A model generated the notes under the pieces. That model searched no databases. It was not told the origin of the DNA and worked only from the letters and a program-made list of their open reading frames with translations. From Marinovum algicola (GTDB taxonomy: Bacteria > Pseudomonadota > Alphaproteobacteria > Rhodobacterales > Rhodobacteraceae): a stretch of DNA of 64,000 nucleotides. Of this stretch, positions 32,978 to 42,613 are shown one piece after another (position 1 is the first letter of the stretch; each line of letters begins with the position of its first letter). The translations under genes were made by a program, and so were the position numbers. The DNA lies in the NCBI RefSeq assembly GCF_900109145.1, contig NZ_FNYY01000024.1, forward strand, positions 1-64,000. Direction: 5' to 3'.

Positions 32978-33850
32978 TTGGCCACCATACCAACCCATAT
33001 CGACGCGCTGCCGTCCGACGCCGCCCTCGGCGCGATGCTCGACTCGCATATCGCGGCGGCGGAAGCGGTGCGCAGCGCCCTCCCTGCGCTCGAAAAAGCG
33101 GCGCAGCAGGTGGCTGAAACCCTCTCCCGGGGTGGCACCCTCACCTACGCGGCGGCGGGAAGTTCCGGCCTCATGGCGCTCTCGGACGCCTCGGAGCTTG
33201 CCGGCACCTTTGGCACTGCGCCGTCGCAGACCCGCATCGCCATGGCCGGCGGCGTGCCCGTTGACGCCGACATGCCCGGCGACACCGAGGACGCCACCGA
33301 CCAGACCGAGGCCATTGCTGCCACCATGGGCCCGCAGGACACGGCCATCATCCTGAGCGCCAGCGGCACCACGCCCTATGCGCTGGCCATGGCACAGGCT
33401 GTCCGCCACCGAGGCCTGCCCGTCATCGCCATTGCCAACGTGGCACAGGCGCCGCTGCTCGACCTCGCCGACATCGCCATCCCCCTGCCGACCGCGCCGG
33501 AAGTCATTGAGGGCTCCACCCGCCTTGGCGCCGGCACCGCTCAGAAGGTCGCGCTCAACATGATATCGACGCTGGCGGGCATCCTTATGGGTCATGTCCA
33601 CGACGGGCTGATGGTCAACCTGCGGCCCGACAACATCAAGCTGCGCGCCCGCGCCGCCACCATCGTCACCCGCATCACCGGTGTCAGCCAGGCGCAGGCC
33701 GAAGCGGCCCTCGAAGCCACCGATTACGACACCAAACCCGCCGTGCTTGTCGCGACCGGGATCAGCGTGGCCGACGCGCGCCGCCTGCTCGCCCGACACG
33801 ACAACCGCCTGCGGCCCTGCCTCGAACGCGGCGCCGCTTCAACCAACTGA
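32978..33850 (+). CDS. murQ: N-acetylmuramic acid 6-phosphate etherase
   Basis: 290 aa SIS-fold etherase. AAAGSSGLMALSDASELAGTFG contains the catalytic Glu73, and EGSTRLGAGTAQKVALNMIST is the strongest MurQ signature. It removes D-lactate from MurNAc-6-P to give GlcNAc-6-P, the substrate of NagA. The start is TTG 32978, the only candidate at suitable distance from CGGAGGAGAG; the N-terminus is a little shorter than in E. coli MurQ. It is read divergently from the kinase operon and followed 22 nt later by the ABC transporter. Confidence 0.9.
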   Translation: MATIPTHIDALPSDAALGAMLDSHIAAAEAVRSALPALEKAAQQVAETLSRGGTLTYAAAGSSGLMALSDASELAGTFGTAPSQTRIAMAGGVPVDADMPGDTEDATDQTEAIAATMGPQDTAIILSASGTTPYALAMAQAVRHRGLPVIAIANVAQAPLLDLADIAIPLPTAPEVIEGSTRLGAGTAQKVALNMISTLAGILMGHVHDGLMVNLRPDNIKLRARAATIVTRITGVSQAQAEAALEATDYDTKPAVLVATGISVADARRLLARHDNRLRPCLERGAASTN

Positions 33851-33872
33851 ACGACAACAGAGAGGAAGACCC

Positions 33873-35126
33873 ATGCTGATACGCACTTTGCCCGCCACGC
33901 TGCTGGCCTCAACGGTCCTGACCACCAGCGCTTTCGCGCAGGAAGCCGAGCTGATCATCGAAAGCTGGCGCAATGACGACCTTGCCATCTGGCAGGACCA
34001 GATCATCCCCGCCTTCCAGGCCCAGCACCCCGACATCAAGGTCAAGTTCACCCCCTCGGCCCCCGCCGAATACAACGCCGTGCTGAATTCCAAGCTCGAC
34101 GCGGGCAGCGCCGGCGACATCATCACCTGCCGGCCGTTTGATGCTTCGCTGGCGCTCTATGACAACGGTCATCTGACCGATCTGTCCGACCTCGAAGGCA
34201 TGTCCAACTTCTCCGACGTGGCAAAATCCGGCTGGAGCTCCGACGACGGCTCCGCCACCTACTGCGTGCCGATGGCCTCCGTGGTCCATGGCTTCATCTA
34301 CAACAAGGACGCCTTCGAAGAACTGGGCCTCGAAGAGCCCGAGACGGTCGACGAATTCTTCGCCGTGCTCGACGCGATCAAGGAAGACGGCGGCTATATC
34401 CCGATGGCGATGGGCACCAATGACCAGTGGGAAGCCGCCACCATGGGCTACAACAACATCGGCCCGAACTACTGGAAGGGCGAGGAAGGCCGCAATGCGC
34501 TGATCGCCGGCGAACAGAAGCTGACCGACGAGCAATGGATCGCCCCCTTCCGCCAGCTGGCCCGCTGGGGCGAATACCTGGGCGACGGCTTCGAGGCGCA
34601 GACTTATCCCGACAGCCAGAACATCTTCACGCTCGGCCGCGCCGCGATCTATCCGGCAGGCTCGTGGGAGGTGTCGGGCTTCAACAACCTCGTCGACTTC
34701 GAAATGGGGGCCTTCCCGCCGCCGGTCCCGGCCGAGGGTGACACCTGCTACATTTCGGATCACACCGACATCGGCATCGGCATGAACGCCGCCACCGACA
34801 ACCCCGAGGCCGCGAAGACGTTCCTCAACTGGGTCGCCTCGCCCGAGTTCGCGACGATCTTTGCCAACGCGCTGCCGGGCTTCTTCCCGCTGTCGTCCGG
34901 CGAGGTCACGGTAGAAGACCCGCTGGCACAGGAATTCCTGTCCTGGCGCGAGGAATGCGAAAGCACGATCCGGTCGACCTACCAGATCCTGTCGCGCGGC
35001 ACGCCCAACCTCGAGAACGACACCTGGAACGCCTCGGCTGCCGTGATCAAGGGCACCGAGACGCCCGAGGACGCGGCCCAGCGGCTTCAGGACGGTCTCG
35101 CCAAGTGGTACGCGCCGCAACAATAG
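33873..35126 (+). CDS. Sugar ABC transporter substrate-binding protein
   Basis: 417 aa with signal MLIRTLPATLLASTVLTTSAFAQ. The mature protein is a MalE/UgpB-like binding protein: IIESWRNDDLAIWQDQIIPAFQAQHPDIKV, GYIPMAMGTNDQWEAATMGYNNIG, RAAIYPAGSWEVSGF and AAKTFLNWVASPEF. Position after murQ and before a carbohydrate permease pair suggests an amino sugar, muropeptide sugar or chito-oligosaccharide. Followed by a perfect hairpin. Confidence 0.9.
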   Translation: MLIRTLPATLLASTVLTTSAFAQEAELIIESWRNDDLAIWQDQIIPAFQAQHPDIKVKFTPSAPAEYNAVLNSKLDAGSAGDIITCRPFDASLALYDNGHLTDLSDLEGMSNFSDVAKSGWSSDDGSATYCVPMASVVHGFIYNKDAFEELGLEEPETVDEFFAVLDAIKEDGGYIPMAMGTNDQWEAATMGYNNIGPNYWKGEEGRNALIAGEQKLTDEQWIAPFRQLARWGEYLGDGFEAQTYPDSQNIFTLGRAAIYPAGSWEVSGFNNLVDFEMGAFPPPVPAEGDTCYISDHTDIGIGMNAATDNPEAAKTFLNWVASPEFATIFANALPGFFPLSSGEVTVEDPLAQEFLSWREECESTIRSTYQILSRGTPNLENDTWNASAAVIKGTETPEDAAQRLQDGLAKWYAPQQ

Positions 35127-35135
35127 GCGCGCACC

Positions 35136-35160
35136 GGCCCCGGGCAGATATCCCGGGGCC
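35136..35160 (+). other. Intercistronic hairpin after the ABC binding-protein gene
   Basis: GGCCCCGGG and CCCGGGGCC form a perfect 9-bp stem with loop CAGATAT, 9 nt after the stop and 48 nt before the permease start. Three Ts follow at a distance; read-through must occur for the permeases to be made. Confidence 0.75.
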
Positions 35161-35208
35161 ACCCCCCTTTACCGACAATCAAACGAAGCTCCAGAGAGGA
35201 GAAACCCG

Positions 35209-36135
35209 ATGGCGACGCCCTCAGGACAGTCGAAGATCAGATGGCACGTGGTGGTTTTCCTGGCCCCTGCCGTGCTGGTCTATACCGCGGTGATGATCTA
35301 CCCGCTGTTCAACACAATGCGGCTGTCGTTCTTCAACCGCATCGACCAGGAGCGGGTCTTCGTCGGGCTCGACAACTTCCGCACCCTGTTCGGAGACGCC
35401 ATCTGGTCCGACCAGTTCTGGAACGCGCTCGGCAACAATTTCTGGTTCTTCCTCATTCACATGCTGGTGCAGAACCCCATCGGCATCGCACTGGCCGCGA
35501 TCCTGTCGTCGCCGCGCCTGCGCTTCGCCGCCCTCTACCGCACCGCGATCTTCGTCCCCACCATCCTGAGCTTCGTCATCGTCGGCTTCGCCTGGAAACT
35601 GATCCTGTCGCCGATCTGGGGCATCGCGCCCGACATGCTCGACGCCATCGGCCTGAAGTTCCTCTACGCGCCTTGGTTGGGCAAGGAGGAATACGCCCTG
35701 ACCACCCTGAGCCTCGTCTCGGTCTGGCAGTTCGTCGGCATCCCGATGATGCTGATCTATGCAGCCCTTTTGTCGATCCCCGAGGAAATCCTTGAAGCGG
35801 GCGAATGCGACGGCATCACCGGCATGGCGGCCTTCTGGAAGATCAAGCTGCCGCTGATCCTGCCCTCGATCGGCATCATCTCGATCCTCACCTTCGTGGC
35901 CAACTTCAACGCCTTCGACCTGATCTATGCCGCCCAGGGCGCGCTGGCCGGGCCGGATTTCTCGACCGATATCCTCGGCACCTTCATGTATCGCACCTTC
36001 TTCGGCTTCCAGCTGCAACTGGGCGATCCGCACATGGGCTCGGCCATCGCCTCGGCCATGTTCCTCATCATCCTCGTCGGCGTGTGCCTGTACCTCTTCG
36101 GTATCCAGCGCCGCCTGCGCACCTATCAGTTCTGA
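35209..36135 (+). CDS. Carbohydrate ABC transporter permease (MalF type)
   Basis: 308 aa with six predicted helices. The cytoplasmic EAA loop is EEILEAGECDGITGMAAFWKIKLPLILPSI, which contacts the ATPase. Typical MalF-type start: VVFLAPAVLVYTAVMIYPLFNTMRLSF. AGAGAGGAG precedes ATG 35209. It is followed 13 nt later by the second permease. Confidence 0.93.
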   Translation: MATPSGQSKIRWHVVVFLAPAVLVYTAVMIYPLFNTMRLSFFNRIDQERVFVGLDNFRTLFGDAIWSDQFWNALGNNFWFFLIHMLVQNPIGIALAAILSSPRLRFAALYRTAIFVPTILSFVIVGFAWKLILSPIWGIAPDMLDAIGLKFLYAPWLGKEEYALTTLSLVSVWQFVGIPMMLIYAALLSIPEEILEAGECDGITGMAAFWKIKLPLILPSIGIISILTFVANFNAFDLIYAAQGALAGPDFSTDILGTFMYRTFFGFQLQLGDPHMGSAIASAMFLIILVGVCLYLFGIQRRLRTYQF

Positions 36136-36148
36136 AGGAGGCGCCGCC

Positions 36149-36988
36149 ATGCAAGCCGCACGCCAGACACTCTCGACCCGCATCGGGTCACACGGGGTCC
36201 TGATCCTCTACACCCTGATCGCGCTCTTTCCGGTCTTCGTGATCGTCACCAACAGCTTCAAGACCCGCCGCGCGATCTTTCGCGATCCGCTGGCCCTGCC
36301 CGACGAGGAGAGCTTCAGCCTGATCGGATACGAGACGGTCATGAAGCAGGGCGATTTCTTCCTCTACTTCCAGAACTCCATGATCGTCACCGTGGCCTCG
36401 CTGTTCTTCATCCTGCTGTTCGGCGCCATGGCGGCCTTTGCCCTGGCCGAGTACCGCTTCAAGGGCAACACCCTGATGGGATTGTACCTTGCTTTGGGCA
36501 TCATGATCCCGATCCGCATCGGCACCGTGGCGATCCTCGAGATGATGGTCTCGACCGGGCTGGTGAACACGCTCTGGGCGCTGATTCTGGTCTATACCGC
36601 GCAAGGCCTGCCGCTCGCCGTCTTCATCCTGTCCGAGTTCATGCGGGGCGTCTCGGACGACCTGAAGAACGCGGGCCGCATCGACGGGCTGAGCGAATAC
36701 AAGATCTTCTTCCGCCTCGTCCTGCCATTGGTCCGCCCGGCCATGGCCACGGTCGCGGTGTTCAACATGATCCCGATCTGGAACGACCTCTGGTTCCCGC
36801 TGATCCTTGCCCCCGCCGAGGAAACCAAGACTCTCACACTGGGTTCGCAGGTGTTCATCGGCCAATTCGTGACCGACTGGAACGCCGTCCTCTCGGCCCT
36901 GTCGCTCGCAATCCTGCCGGTCATGGTGCTCTACGTCATCTTCTCGCGCCAGCTGATCCGCGGCATCACCTCGGGAGCGGTGAAATGA
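36149..36988 (+). CDS. Carbohydrate ABC transporter permease (MalG type)
   Basis: 279 aa with six helices. EAA loop: DDLKNAGRIDGLSEYKIFFRLVLPLVRPAM. The C-terminus LSLAILPVMVLYVIFSRQLIRGITSGAVK is the conserved MalG tail. GGAGG ahead of ATG 36149. It forms the heteromeric channel with the preceding permease. Confidence 0.93.
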   Translation: MQAARQTLSTRIGSHGVLILYTLIALFPVFVIVTNSFKTRRAIFRDPLALPDEESFSLIGYETVMKQGDFFLYFQNSMIVTVASLFFILLFGAMAAFALAEYRFKGNTLMGLYLALGIMIPIRIGTVAILEMMVSTGLVNTLWALILVYTAQGLPLAVFILSEFMRGVSDDLKNAGRIDGLSEYKIFFRLVLPLVRPAMATVAVFNMIPIWNDLWFPLILAPAEETKTLTLGSQVFIGQFVTDWNAVLSALSLAILPVMVLYVIFSRQLIRGITSGAVK

Positions 36989-37211
36989 CCCTACGCAACA
37001 GAGGGCCGCGCCCGGTCGCCATCGGAGCGCCATTGGTCCGAGCGACAATGGCGACGGGTGGGCGCACACTCCGCCGGTCGGACGCACAGCACCCGCACCG
37101 CGCACAACCTTGGCTCGGAGCGCAACAGCAGAAATGCGCCCTCCCGGGGGGTGGGTCGGGCGCGGCCCGGCGTTCCGCCGAGCAACCTCACTGCAACGGA
37201 GGAGCAACCCA
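36989..37211. other. 223-bp gap inside the ABC operon without an assignable gene
   Basis: Frames are open on both strands but resemble nothing. A 7-bp inverted repeat (GCCATTG at 37029 and its complement at 37046) is the only clear structure. It may hold an internal promoter for the oxidoreductase and ATPase genes. Confidence 0.5.
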
Positions 37212-38246
37212 ATGACCCGCGTCCTTATCGCCGGCCTGGGCAACATGGGCCTCTCCCATGCCCTCGCCCACCACCGCCACCCCGACGCGCAGATCGTCGG
37301 CCTCGTCAACCGCTCCGGCACCGTGGATCACCCCGACCTCACCGACTATCCGGCGTTCAACGACTTCCACACCGCCCTCACCGAAACAAAACCCGACCTC
37401 GTGGTCATCGCCACCTACACCGACACCCACGCCCCCTATGCCATCGCCGCGATGGAGGCGGGCGCGCATGTCTTTGTCGAGAAACCCCTCGCCATGACCG
37501 CCGAGGAGGCGCAAAGCGTCACCGACACCGCCACCCGCCTGAACCGCAAGCTGGTCGTCGGCTACATCCTGCGCCACCACCCCTCATGGCAGCGCCTGAT
37601 CGCCGAAGCCCGCACCCTCGGGGGGCCCTACGTCTTCCGCCTCAACCTCAACCAGCAGTCCACCGGCGAAACATGGGAGACCCACAAGGCCCTCATGCAG
37701 ACCACCTCTCCCATCGTCGATTGCGGCGTGCATTACGTCGATGTCATGTGCCAGATCACCGACGCCAAGCCCACCCGCCTGCACGGCATGGGCCTGCGCC
37801 TCAGCGATGAAATCCCCGAGGGCATGTACAACTACGGCCAGTTCCAGGTGATCTTCGACGACGGCTCGGTCGGCTGGTACGAGGCCGGCTGGGGCCCGAT
37901 GATGTCGGAAACCGCGTTTTTCGTGAAGGACGTGGTCAGCCCCAAAGGCTCGGTCTCGATCACCGACGCGGACAAGGGCAAATCCGACGACGTCGACGGC
38001 CACACCCGCGTCGGCGGGCTGCTGGTCCACCGCCCCGAAGGCGACCGCCTGATCGACCTGCCCGACGAGCCCGGCCACCAGCAGCTCTGCGATGCCGAAC
38101 AGACCTTCATGCTGGATGCCATCGCCAATGACACCGACCTCACCCGCCACATGAGCGACGCCGTGACCTCGCTCGCCATCTGTCTTGCCGCCGACGAAAG
38201 CATCCGGACCGGCAAACCCGTCACCCTGGGAGGAGACCAGACATGA
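37212..38246 (+). CDS. Gfo/Idh/MocA-family oxidoreductase
   Basis: 344 aa. Rossmann motif [19 protein letters not shown] at the N-terminus; [18 protein letters not shown] holds the catalytic Lys of the EKP motif; [13 protein letters not shown] carries the conserved HxxD. It would oxidise or epimerise a sugar or sugar derivative with NAD(P). It lies within the sugar ABC operon and its stop overlaps the ATPase start (ATGA), tying it to the transported sugar. Confidence 0.88.
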   Translation: MTRVLIAGLGNMGLSHALAHHRHPDAQIVGLVNRSGTVDHPDLTDYPAFNDFHTALTETKPDLVVIATYTDTHAPYAIAAMEAGAHVFVEKPLAMTAEEAQSVTDTATRLNRKLVVGYILRHHPSWQRLIAEARTLGGPYVFRLNLNQQSTGETWETHKALMQTTSPIVDCGVHYVDVMCQITDAKPTRLHGMGLRLSDEIPEGMYNYGQFQVIFDDGSVGWYEAGWGPMMSETAFFVKDVVSPKGSVSITDADKGKSDDVDGHTRVGGLLVHRPEGDRLIDLPDEPGHQQLCDAEQTFMLDAIANDTDLTRHMSDAVTSLAICLAADESIRTGKPVTLGGDQT

Positions 38247-39253
38247 CCGCCTTGAAACTGGAAAACGTGAACAAGTCCTTCGGCTCGGTCCACGTGCTGA
38301 AAGACATCAACCTCACCGTCGAGGACGGCGAGTTCGTCGTCTTCGTCGGCCCCTCCGGCTGCGGCAAGTCGACCCTCTTGCGGGTGATCGCCGGGCTGGA
38401 GGACGCCTCCAGCGGCACCGTCGCCATCGGCGGCGATGTGGTCAATACCGTGCCGCCTGCCAAGCGCGGCATCGCCATGGTGTTCCAGTCCTACGCGCTC
38501 TACCCGCACCTCAACGTCAAGGACAACATGGGGCTGGGGCTGAAACAGGAGGGCCAAGCCAAACCCGTGGTGGAAGAACGCGTCACCAAGGCGTCGAAAA
38601 TGCTCGACCTCGACAAGTATCTCACCCGCCGCCCCGCCGAGCTCTCCGGGGGCCAGCGCCAGCGTGTCGCCATTGGCCGCGCCATCGTGCGCGAACCGAA
38701 ACTGTTCCTGTTCGACGAACCGCTGTCGAACCTCGACGCAGCCCTGCGGATGAACACCCGCGTCGAGATCGCCGCCCTCCACCGCACCCTCTCTGCCTCG
38801 ATGATCTACGTCACCCACGACCAGATCGAGGCCATGACGCTCGCCGACAAGATCGTGGTGCTCCGCGACGGCCGGATCGAGCAGGTGGGCTCGCCGCTCG
38901 AACTCTACAACAACCCCGGCAACCGCTTCGTCGCAGGTTTCCTCGGCTCCCCCTCGATGAATTTCCTCGAACGCTCCGTACCCGGCCTCCGCCCCGGCCA
39001 CACCCTAGGCATCCGCCCCGAACACCTGCGTGTCGTGGACCACGGCCGCATCAACGGCGAGGTGACCTACGTGGAACGTCTTGGCGGCGACACCAACCTG
39101 CTGGTCAAGACCGACGAGGGCGAACGCCTGACCCTGCGCCTCTTCGGGCAGGACCTGACGCCGGTCGGCGCACACGTCAGCCTCGATTTCGATGACGCGC
39201 GCGCCTTTCATTTTGACGAACGCGATAGTCGCGTCGCTCTGGAAGCAGCCTGA
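38243..39253 (+). CDS. Sugar ABC transporter ATPase (UgpC/MsmK type)
   Basis: 336 aa. Walker [10 protein letters not shown] (36-44), Q-loop [13 protein letters not shown], signature [16 protein letters not shown], Walker [14 protein letters not shown] and the H-loop [11 protein letters not shown]-terminal TOBE domain (about 240-336) includes [20 protein letters not shown]. It powers the MalF/MalG-type permeases upstream. Last gene of the operon; the 108 bp to the IS element show nothing further. Confidence 0.94.
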   Translation: MTALKLENVNKSFGSVHVLKDINLTVEDGEFVVFVGPSGCGKSTLLRVIAGLEDASSGTVAIGGDVVNTVPPAKRGIAMVFQSYALYPHLNVKDNMGLGLKQEGQAKPVVEERVTKASKMLDLDKYLTRRPAELSGGQRQRVAIGRAIVREPKLFLFDEPLSNLDAALRMNTRVEIAALHRTLSASMIYVTHDQIEAMTLADKIVVLRDGRIEQVGSPLELYNNPGNRFVAGFLGSPSMNFLERSVPGLRPGHTLGIRPEHLRVVDHGRINGEVTYVERLGGDTNLLVKTDEGERLTLRLFGQDLTPVGAHVSLDFDDARAFHFDERDSRVALEAA

Positions 39254-39361
39254 ACCAACCGCACGTAGGAATGCATCTTGGCCTGATCTGAATGGTTCCG
39301 GGCAGTCTCAAGGTGAGACCCAAAGAACTGATCTGATCCCAGCAAACCAGACCGTCTGAAG

Positions 39362-40189
39362 GGGTCCGTTGCGTTGTTGGGTTCAGGTCGGTGAAAGCGT
39401 GTCACGCCTTGTTCAGACGACCTTTTTCTTATCATCGAACAGATTCCTGACGAAGGCTATCTCGTTGGCGACGCCCTGCTCGCATCCTGCGAAATGACCG
39501 TTGCGGATGGCGCGGAACGTTTCGACCCCTTTCAGGGTGGCTTTCGCAGAACTCAGGCTTTGAAGTCCGCGCATCGGCGCCAGTCGATACTTGAGCACCG
39601 CATGATCGCCTTCAATCCGATTGTTGAGATACTTCCTGGTGACATGGCGAATTGCGTCTTCCGGACCCGAGCGGGCATTCCACTCGCCGATAACCTTCGC
39701 GTAGCTGTGAGCCTTGTCGGTCACGTTGGTTAGAGGATGATAGCAGCGGACGGTGTCCGATGCCTGGCGCATGAATGCCCTTGCTGCACTGGCCGTTCGC
39801 CGCGCCGTCAGGCGGAAATCGATCAGTTGGCCACATTGGTCGACAGCACGCCAAAGATAGCACCATCGGCCATTCACGCGGACGAAGGTTTCGTCAACAT
39901 GCCACTGCAGGCCGCGCCAGCTGCGGTGTCGACCGTAAGCGCGTCTGCGGATTTCGGGAGCAAACTTCTGCACCCAACGGTATATCGTGGCCGCGTCGAT
40001 CGTGATCCCACGCTCGGCAAGAAGATCGCGAACGTTGCGATAGGACAGCGGATACCGGCAATACCACCGAACGGCGAGCAGGATCACATCTTTCGGAAAT
40101 CGATAGCCTTTGAACGGGTCACGACACGGCATGGCGGCTCCTCCTCGCAAGCAAGATCGCACCGACCACCTGCATAATGCAAGGGACCC
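39362..40189. mobile_element. IS6-family insertion sequence, complete
   Basis: About 828 bp, usual for IS6. The left end GGGTCCGTTGC (39362-39372) and the complement of the right end (40179-40189) differ at one of 11 positions, and similarity continues for several bases. It encloses a single transposase. The flanking octamers (39354-39361 and 40190-40197) are different, so there is no target duplication: the element is probably the product of replicon fusion or adjacent deletion, as IS26-like elements make. Confidence 0.8.
39413..40132 (-). CDS. IS6-family transposase
   Basis: 239 aa. DDE residues: first Asp in WHVDETFVRVNGRWCYLWRAVD, second in TNVTDKAHSYAKVI and Glu in NNRIEGDHAVLKYRL. The N-terminus FPKDVILLAVRWYCRYPLSYRNVRDLL is family-typical. 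ATG 40132 is chosen by homology; the frame is open upstream through the IS end. The protein appears intact. Confidence 0.92.
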   Translation of the reverse strand: MPCRDPFKGYRFPKDVILLAVRWYCRYPLSYRNVRDLLAERGITIDAATIYRWVQKFAPEIRRRAYGRHRSWRGLQWHVDETFVRVNGRWCYLWRAVDQCGQLIDFRLTARRTASAARAFMRQASDTVRCYHPLTNVTDKAHSYAKVIGEWNARSGPEDAIRHVTRKYLNNRIEGDHAVLKYRLAPMRGLQSLSSAKATLKGVETFRAIRNGHFAGCEQGVANEIAFVRNLFDDKKKVV

Positions 40190-41047
40190 GTATCCACAGA
40201 GGATCAGACCCCCCTGCCCCAGTCTGAAGCCCTGCGATCTGCCGGATGCGTAGAGATCTTTGACGAGCATGCCTCAGGCGGCAATCGCGCCAGACCGGTG
40301 CTTGCGCGGGTGCTCGAACGGATCAGCAAGGGCGACACGCTGGTCGTCGTGCGGATCGACCGGCTTGCGCGGTCTCTGTCGCATCTCTTGGAGGTAATCG
40401 AGCGGCTGGAGGCAAAGGGTGCCTTTTTCCGTTCGCTCCAGGACCCGATCGACACATCCTCCCCACAGGGTAAGTTCACGCTCCAGGTGCTGGGCGCCGC
40501 CGCCGAGTTCGAACGCGCCCTGATCCGCGAACGCACCAAGGCCGGGCTGGCCAGCGCGCGCACCAAAGGGCGTGTCGGCGGCAACCCCGGGCTGCGCGCC
40601 AAGGATCCGGCCGCACTGCGCAAGGTGCGTCTTGCGCGGCTGGACGGCTATATGGAGCGCCTCAACGAGACGGCACAGGACTGGGTGCCACATGTGCGGC
40701 GCCTTCGGCCGGACATGGCCTGGGAGGACGTGCTGCGGATCATCAATGGCCCCCTGCCCCATGATCGGCGCTGGACGCAAAGCCGCTTGCTCCGCGCAGT
40801 AAAAGCCTATGTGCGTGACGGATTTCTTCCTGCCGACGTGCTCGCCCGTGCCGGACGTCGCGCGACTGACGACCGCTTGCCCGCCATTGTCGCAGCTAAC
40901 AAGGGAGCGGATCCCGACATCACGCTGCAAGCAATCTGCGACCGGTTGGAGGCGATGCGCGAACGCACCCCGCGTGGGCGAACCCGCTGGCAGCCGTCCT
41001 CTGTCAGAATGCTGCTGGAGCGGGCAAAGCGCCTCGGCCTGTTGTAG
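40190..41047 (+). pseudogene. Serine recombinase (resolvase family) decapitated by the IS6 element
   Basis: Directly at the IS edge the frame reads VSTEDQTPLPQSEALRSAGC, which is the resolvase N-terminus minus its first 7-8 residues (normally like MLIGYAR). The catalytic Ser of RVST is therefore still encoded, but start codon and first strand are lost, and the frame meets a stop 12 nt inside the IS. The rest is intact: GDTLVVVRIDRLARSLSHLLE, LGAAAEFERALIRERTKAGL and a C-terminal domain to residue 285. A GTG at 40298 could give only a Ser-less protein. Confidence 0.85.
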
Positions 41048-41264
41048 GCGCTTATGGTGGGCAAACTGCTCTTGTCGCTCGGCCATAATCTCCCAGAATC
41101 ATCGCCTCAATCGGACTGAAACCACCGAAATATCCAACAAAGGCTTAGGCTTAGTTCGCACGACCAGAAAATCTCTTGAAGGATACCAGCCTCGCCAGAT
41201 GTGGCCTTTTTCGTTAGTAGTCAATATGTTACAATAAAAAGGCTCCGCGCGTCTGCATTGATGC

Positions 41265-41273
41265 TGTGGATAA
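41265..41273 (-). promoter_or_regulatory. DnaA box upstream of repA
   Basis: TGTGGATAA is the exact complement of TTATCCACA. It lies in an AT-rich stretch (41195-41300) of the 366-bp gap before repA, and its first bases also form GTGGA-N7-TCCAC. DnaA could assist replicon firing or control repABC. The rest of the gap shows only the inverted repeat at 41328-41374. Confidence 0.6.
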
Positions 41274-41327
41274 CTTTTCCACTATATTTAGATTCTTCTT
41301 GCCGGACTCAGATGTTCGTGGCATTTC

Positions 41328-41374
41328 CATTCTGACGGCAAAACGCGTCAGACGTGGCTTCGACCGTCAGAATG
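41328..41374. promoter_or_regulatory. Inverted repeat before repA, possible RepA/RepB operator
   Basis: CATTCTGACGG (41328-41338) and its exact complement (41364-41374) are 25 nt apart; between them GCGTCAGAC gives a third CGTCAG unit. The block ends 40 bp before the repA ATG, where autoregulatory sites of repABC operons are expected. Confidence 0.5.
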
Positions 41375-41413
41375 ATAAAGAGCCTTAGCAAAGGCCATGA
41401 GAGGCGGCAGAAT

Positions 41414-42613
41414 ATGGATGATCGAAATACGGGCTTCGCGCAAGGCATAGGCTCTTCTGACATCGGAGCGTTCGCAGACAGTCTTGCTGAGTCGCTTGAC
41501 CGGCAGATGAAAGTTGCGTTCGAGCCAGAAGAACGAAAATCCCTGCGCCGCTTCAGCTCTACCGAGGTCGCTGAACTGCTGCGCGTCAGCACGTCGAACC
41601 TGCGCAACCGCCACAAAGATGGCAGTTTCCCAGAAGTTCACACTGACGGTCGCGGCCACAGGTTCTACACGGCCGAAGACGTTGACGAACTCCGCAACAT
41701 TTTGGCGCGGACGGGGAAGAACGCTGACGCATACCGCCCCGGCCGTCGAGAGGGCGACCGCCTTCAGGTCATTTCGGTCGTGAATTTCAAGGGCGGCAGC
41801 TCGAAGACAACGGCGACGATCCATTTGGCAAACCGGTATGCCCTGCGCGGCTACCGTGTGCTTGTACTGGACCTCGACCCTCAAGCCAGTTTGACAACCT
41901 TTTTCGGCTTCCGGCCCGAGCTCGAATTTGCCGAAGGCGGCACGATCTATGACGCCCTGAGGTACGAGGATCAGGTTCCACTTTCTGAGGTAATCCAGAA
42001 AACATACTTCCATAAGCTCGACATGGTCCCGGCCGGCTTGATGTTGTCCGAATACGAGACCGAGACAGCGAACGCGCTCGCGCGCAGGGTTCAGCCGATT
42101 TTCGCGGAGCGCCTGGCGCTGGCGTTGGAGGAAGTAGATTCCGACTATGACATCGTGCTGATCGACTGCCCCCCGCAGTTGGGTTTCCTGACATTGACGG
42201 CATTGGCAGCGTCGACAGGCCTGCTCGTGACGGTGGTTCCTGGCATGCTCGACATCGCCTCGATGAGCCAGTTCCTCAAACTTGCTTCAGAAACTGTGAA
42301 AGCCGTCGAAGAGGCGATTGGACGGCATGTCACCTGGGACTTCGTGAAGTTCCTGATCACACGCTACGAGCCCTCGGACGGGCCACAAACGCAAATGGCT
42401 GGGTACCTGCGTTCAATCCTCGCGGGCCAGGTCATGACGGAGCCGATGCTGAAGTCGACAGCCATCTCCGACGCCGGGATGACTCAGCAAACCATCTACG
42501 AGGTAGACCCGAGCCAGCTCATTCGGAAAACGATCGATCGGGCAATGACCAGCATGAACAGCGTTGCTGATGAGCTGGAACAGACAATCCAGATGTCATG
42601 GGGGCGTCGCTGA
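41414..42613 (+). CDS. repA: Plasmid partition ATPase RepA (ParA family)
   Basis: 399 aa. N-terminal winged-helix part: RRFSSTEVAELLRVSTSNLRNRHKDG. ATPase core: deviant Walker A KGGSSKTT (126-133), VLDLDPQASLTTFFG and VLIDCPPQLGFLTLTAL. It segregates the replicon with RepB bound at parS and represses the operon. ATG 41414 matches the usual RepA start; a GTG at 41354 would translate the inverted repeat and is less likely. The stop overlaps the repB start (TGATG). Confidence 0.93.
   Translation: MDDRNTGFAQGIGSSDIGAFADSLAESLDRQMKVAFEPEERKSLRRFSSTEVAELLRVSTSNLRNRHKDGSFPEVHTDGRGHRFYTAEDVDELRNILARTGKNADAYRPGRREGDRLQVISVVNFKGGSSKTTATIHLANRYALRGYRVLVLDLDPQASLTTFFGFRPELEFAEGGTIYDALRYEDQVPLSEVIQKTYFHKLDMVPAGLMLSEYETETANALARRVQPIFAERLALALEEVDSDYDIVLIDCPPQLGFLTLTALAASTGLLVTVVPGMLDIASMSQFLKLASETVKAVEEAIGRHVTWDFVKFLITRYEPSDGPQTQMAGYLRSILAGQVMTEPMLKSTAISDAGMTQQTIYEVDPSQLIRKTIDRAMTSMNSVADELEQTIQMSWGRR

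Noticed and set aside
36985-37215. Short frames on both strands in the ABC-operon gap
   Set aside because: Arg/Ala/Pro-rich composition without motif or start signal; more like non-coding GC-rich DNA.
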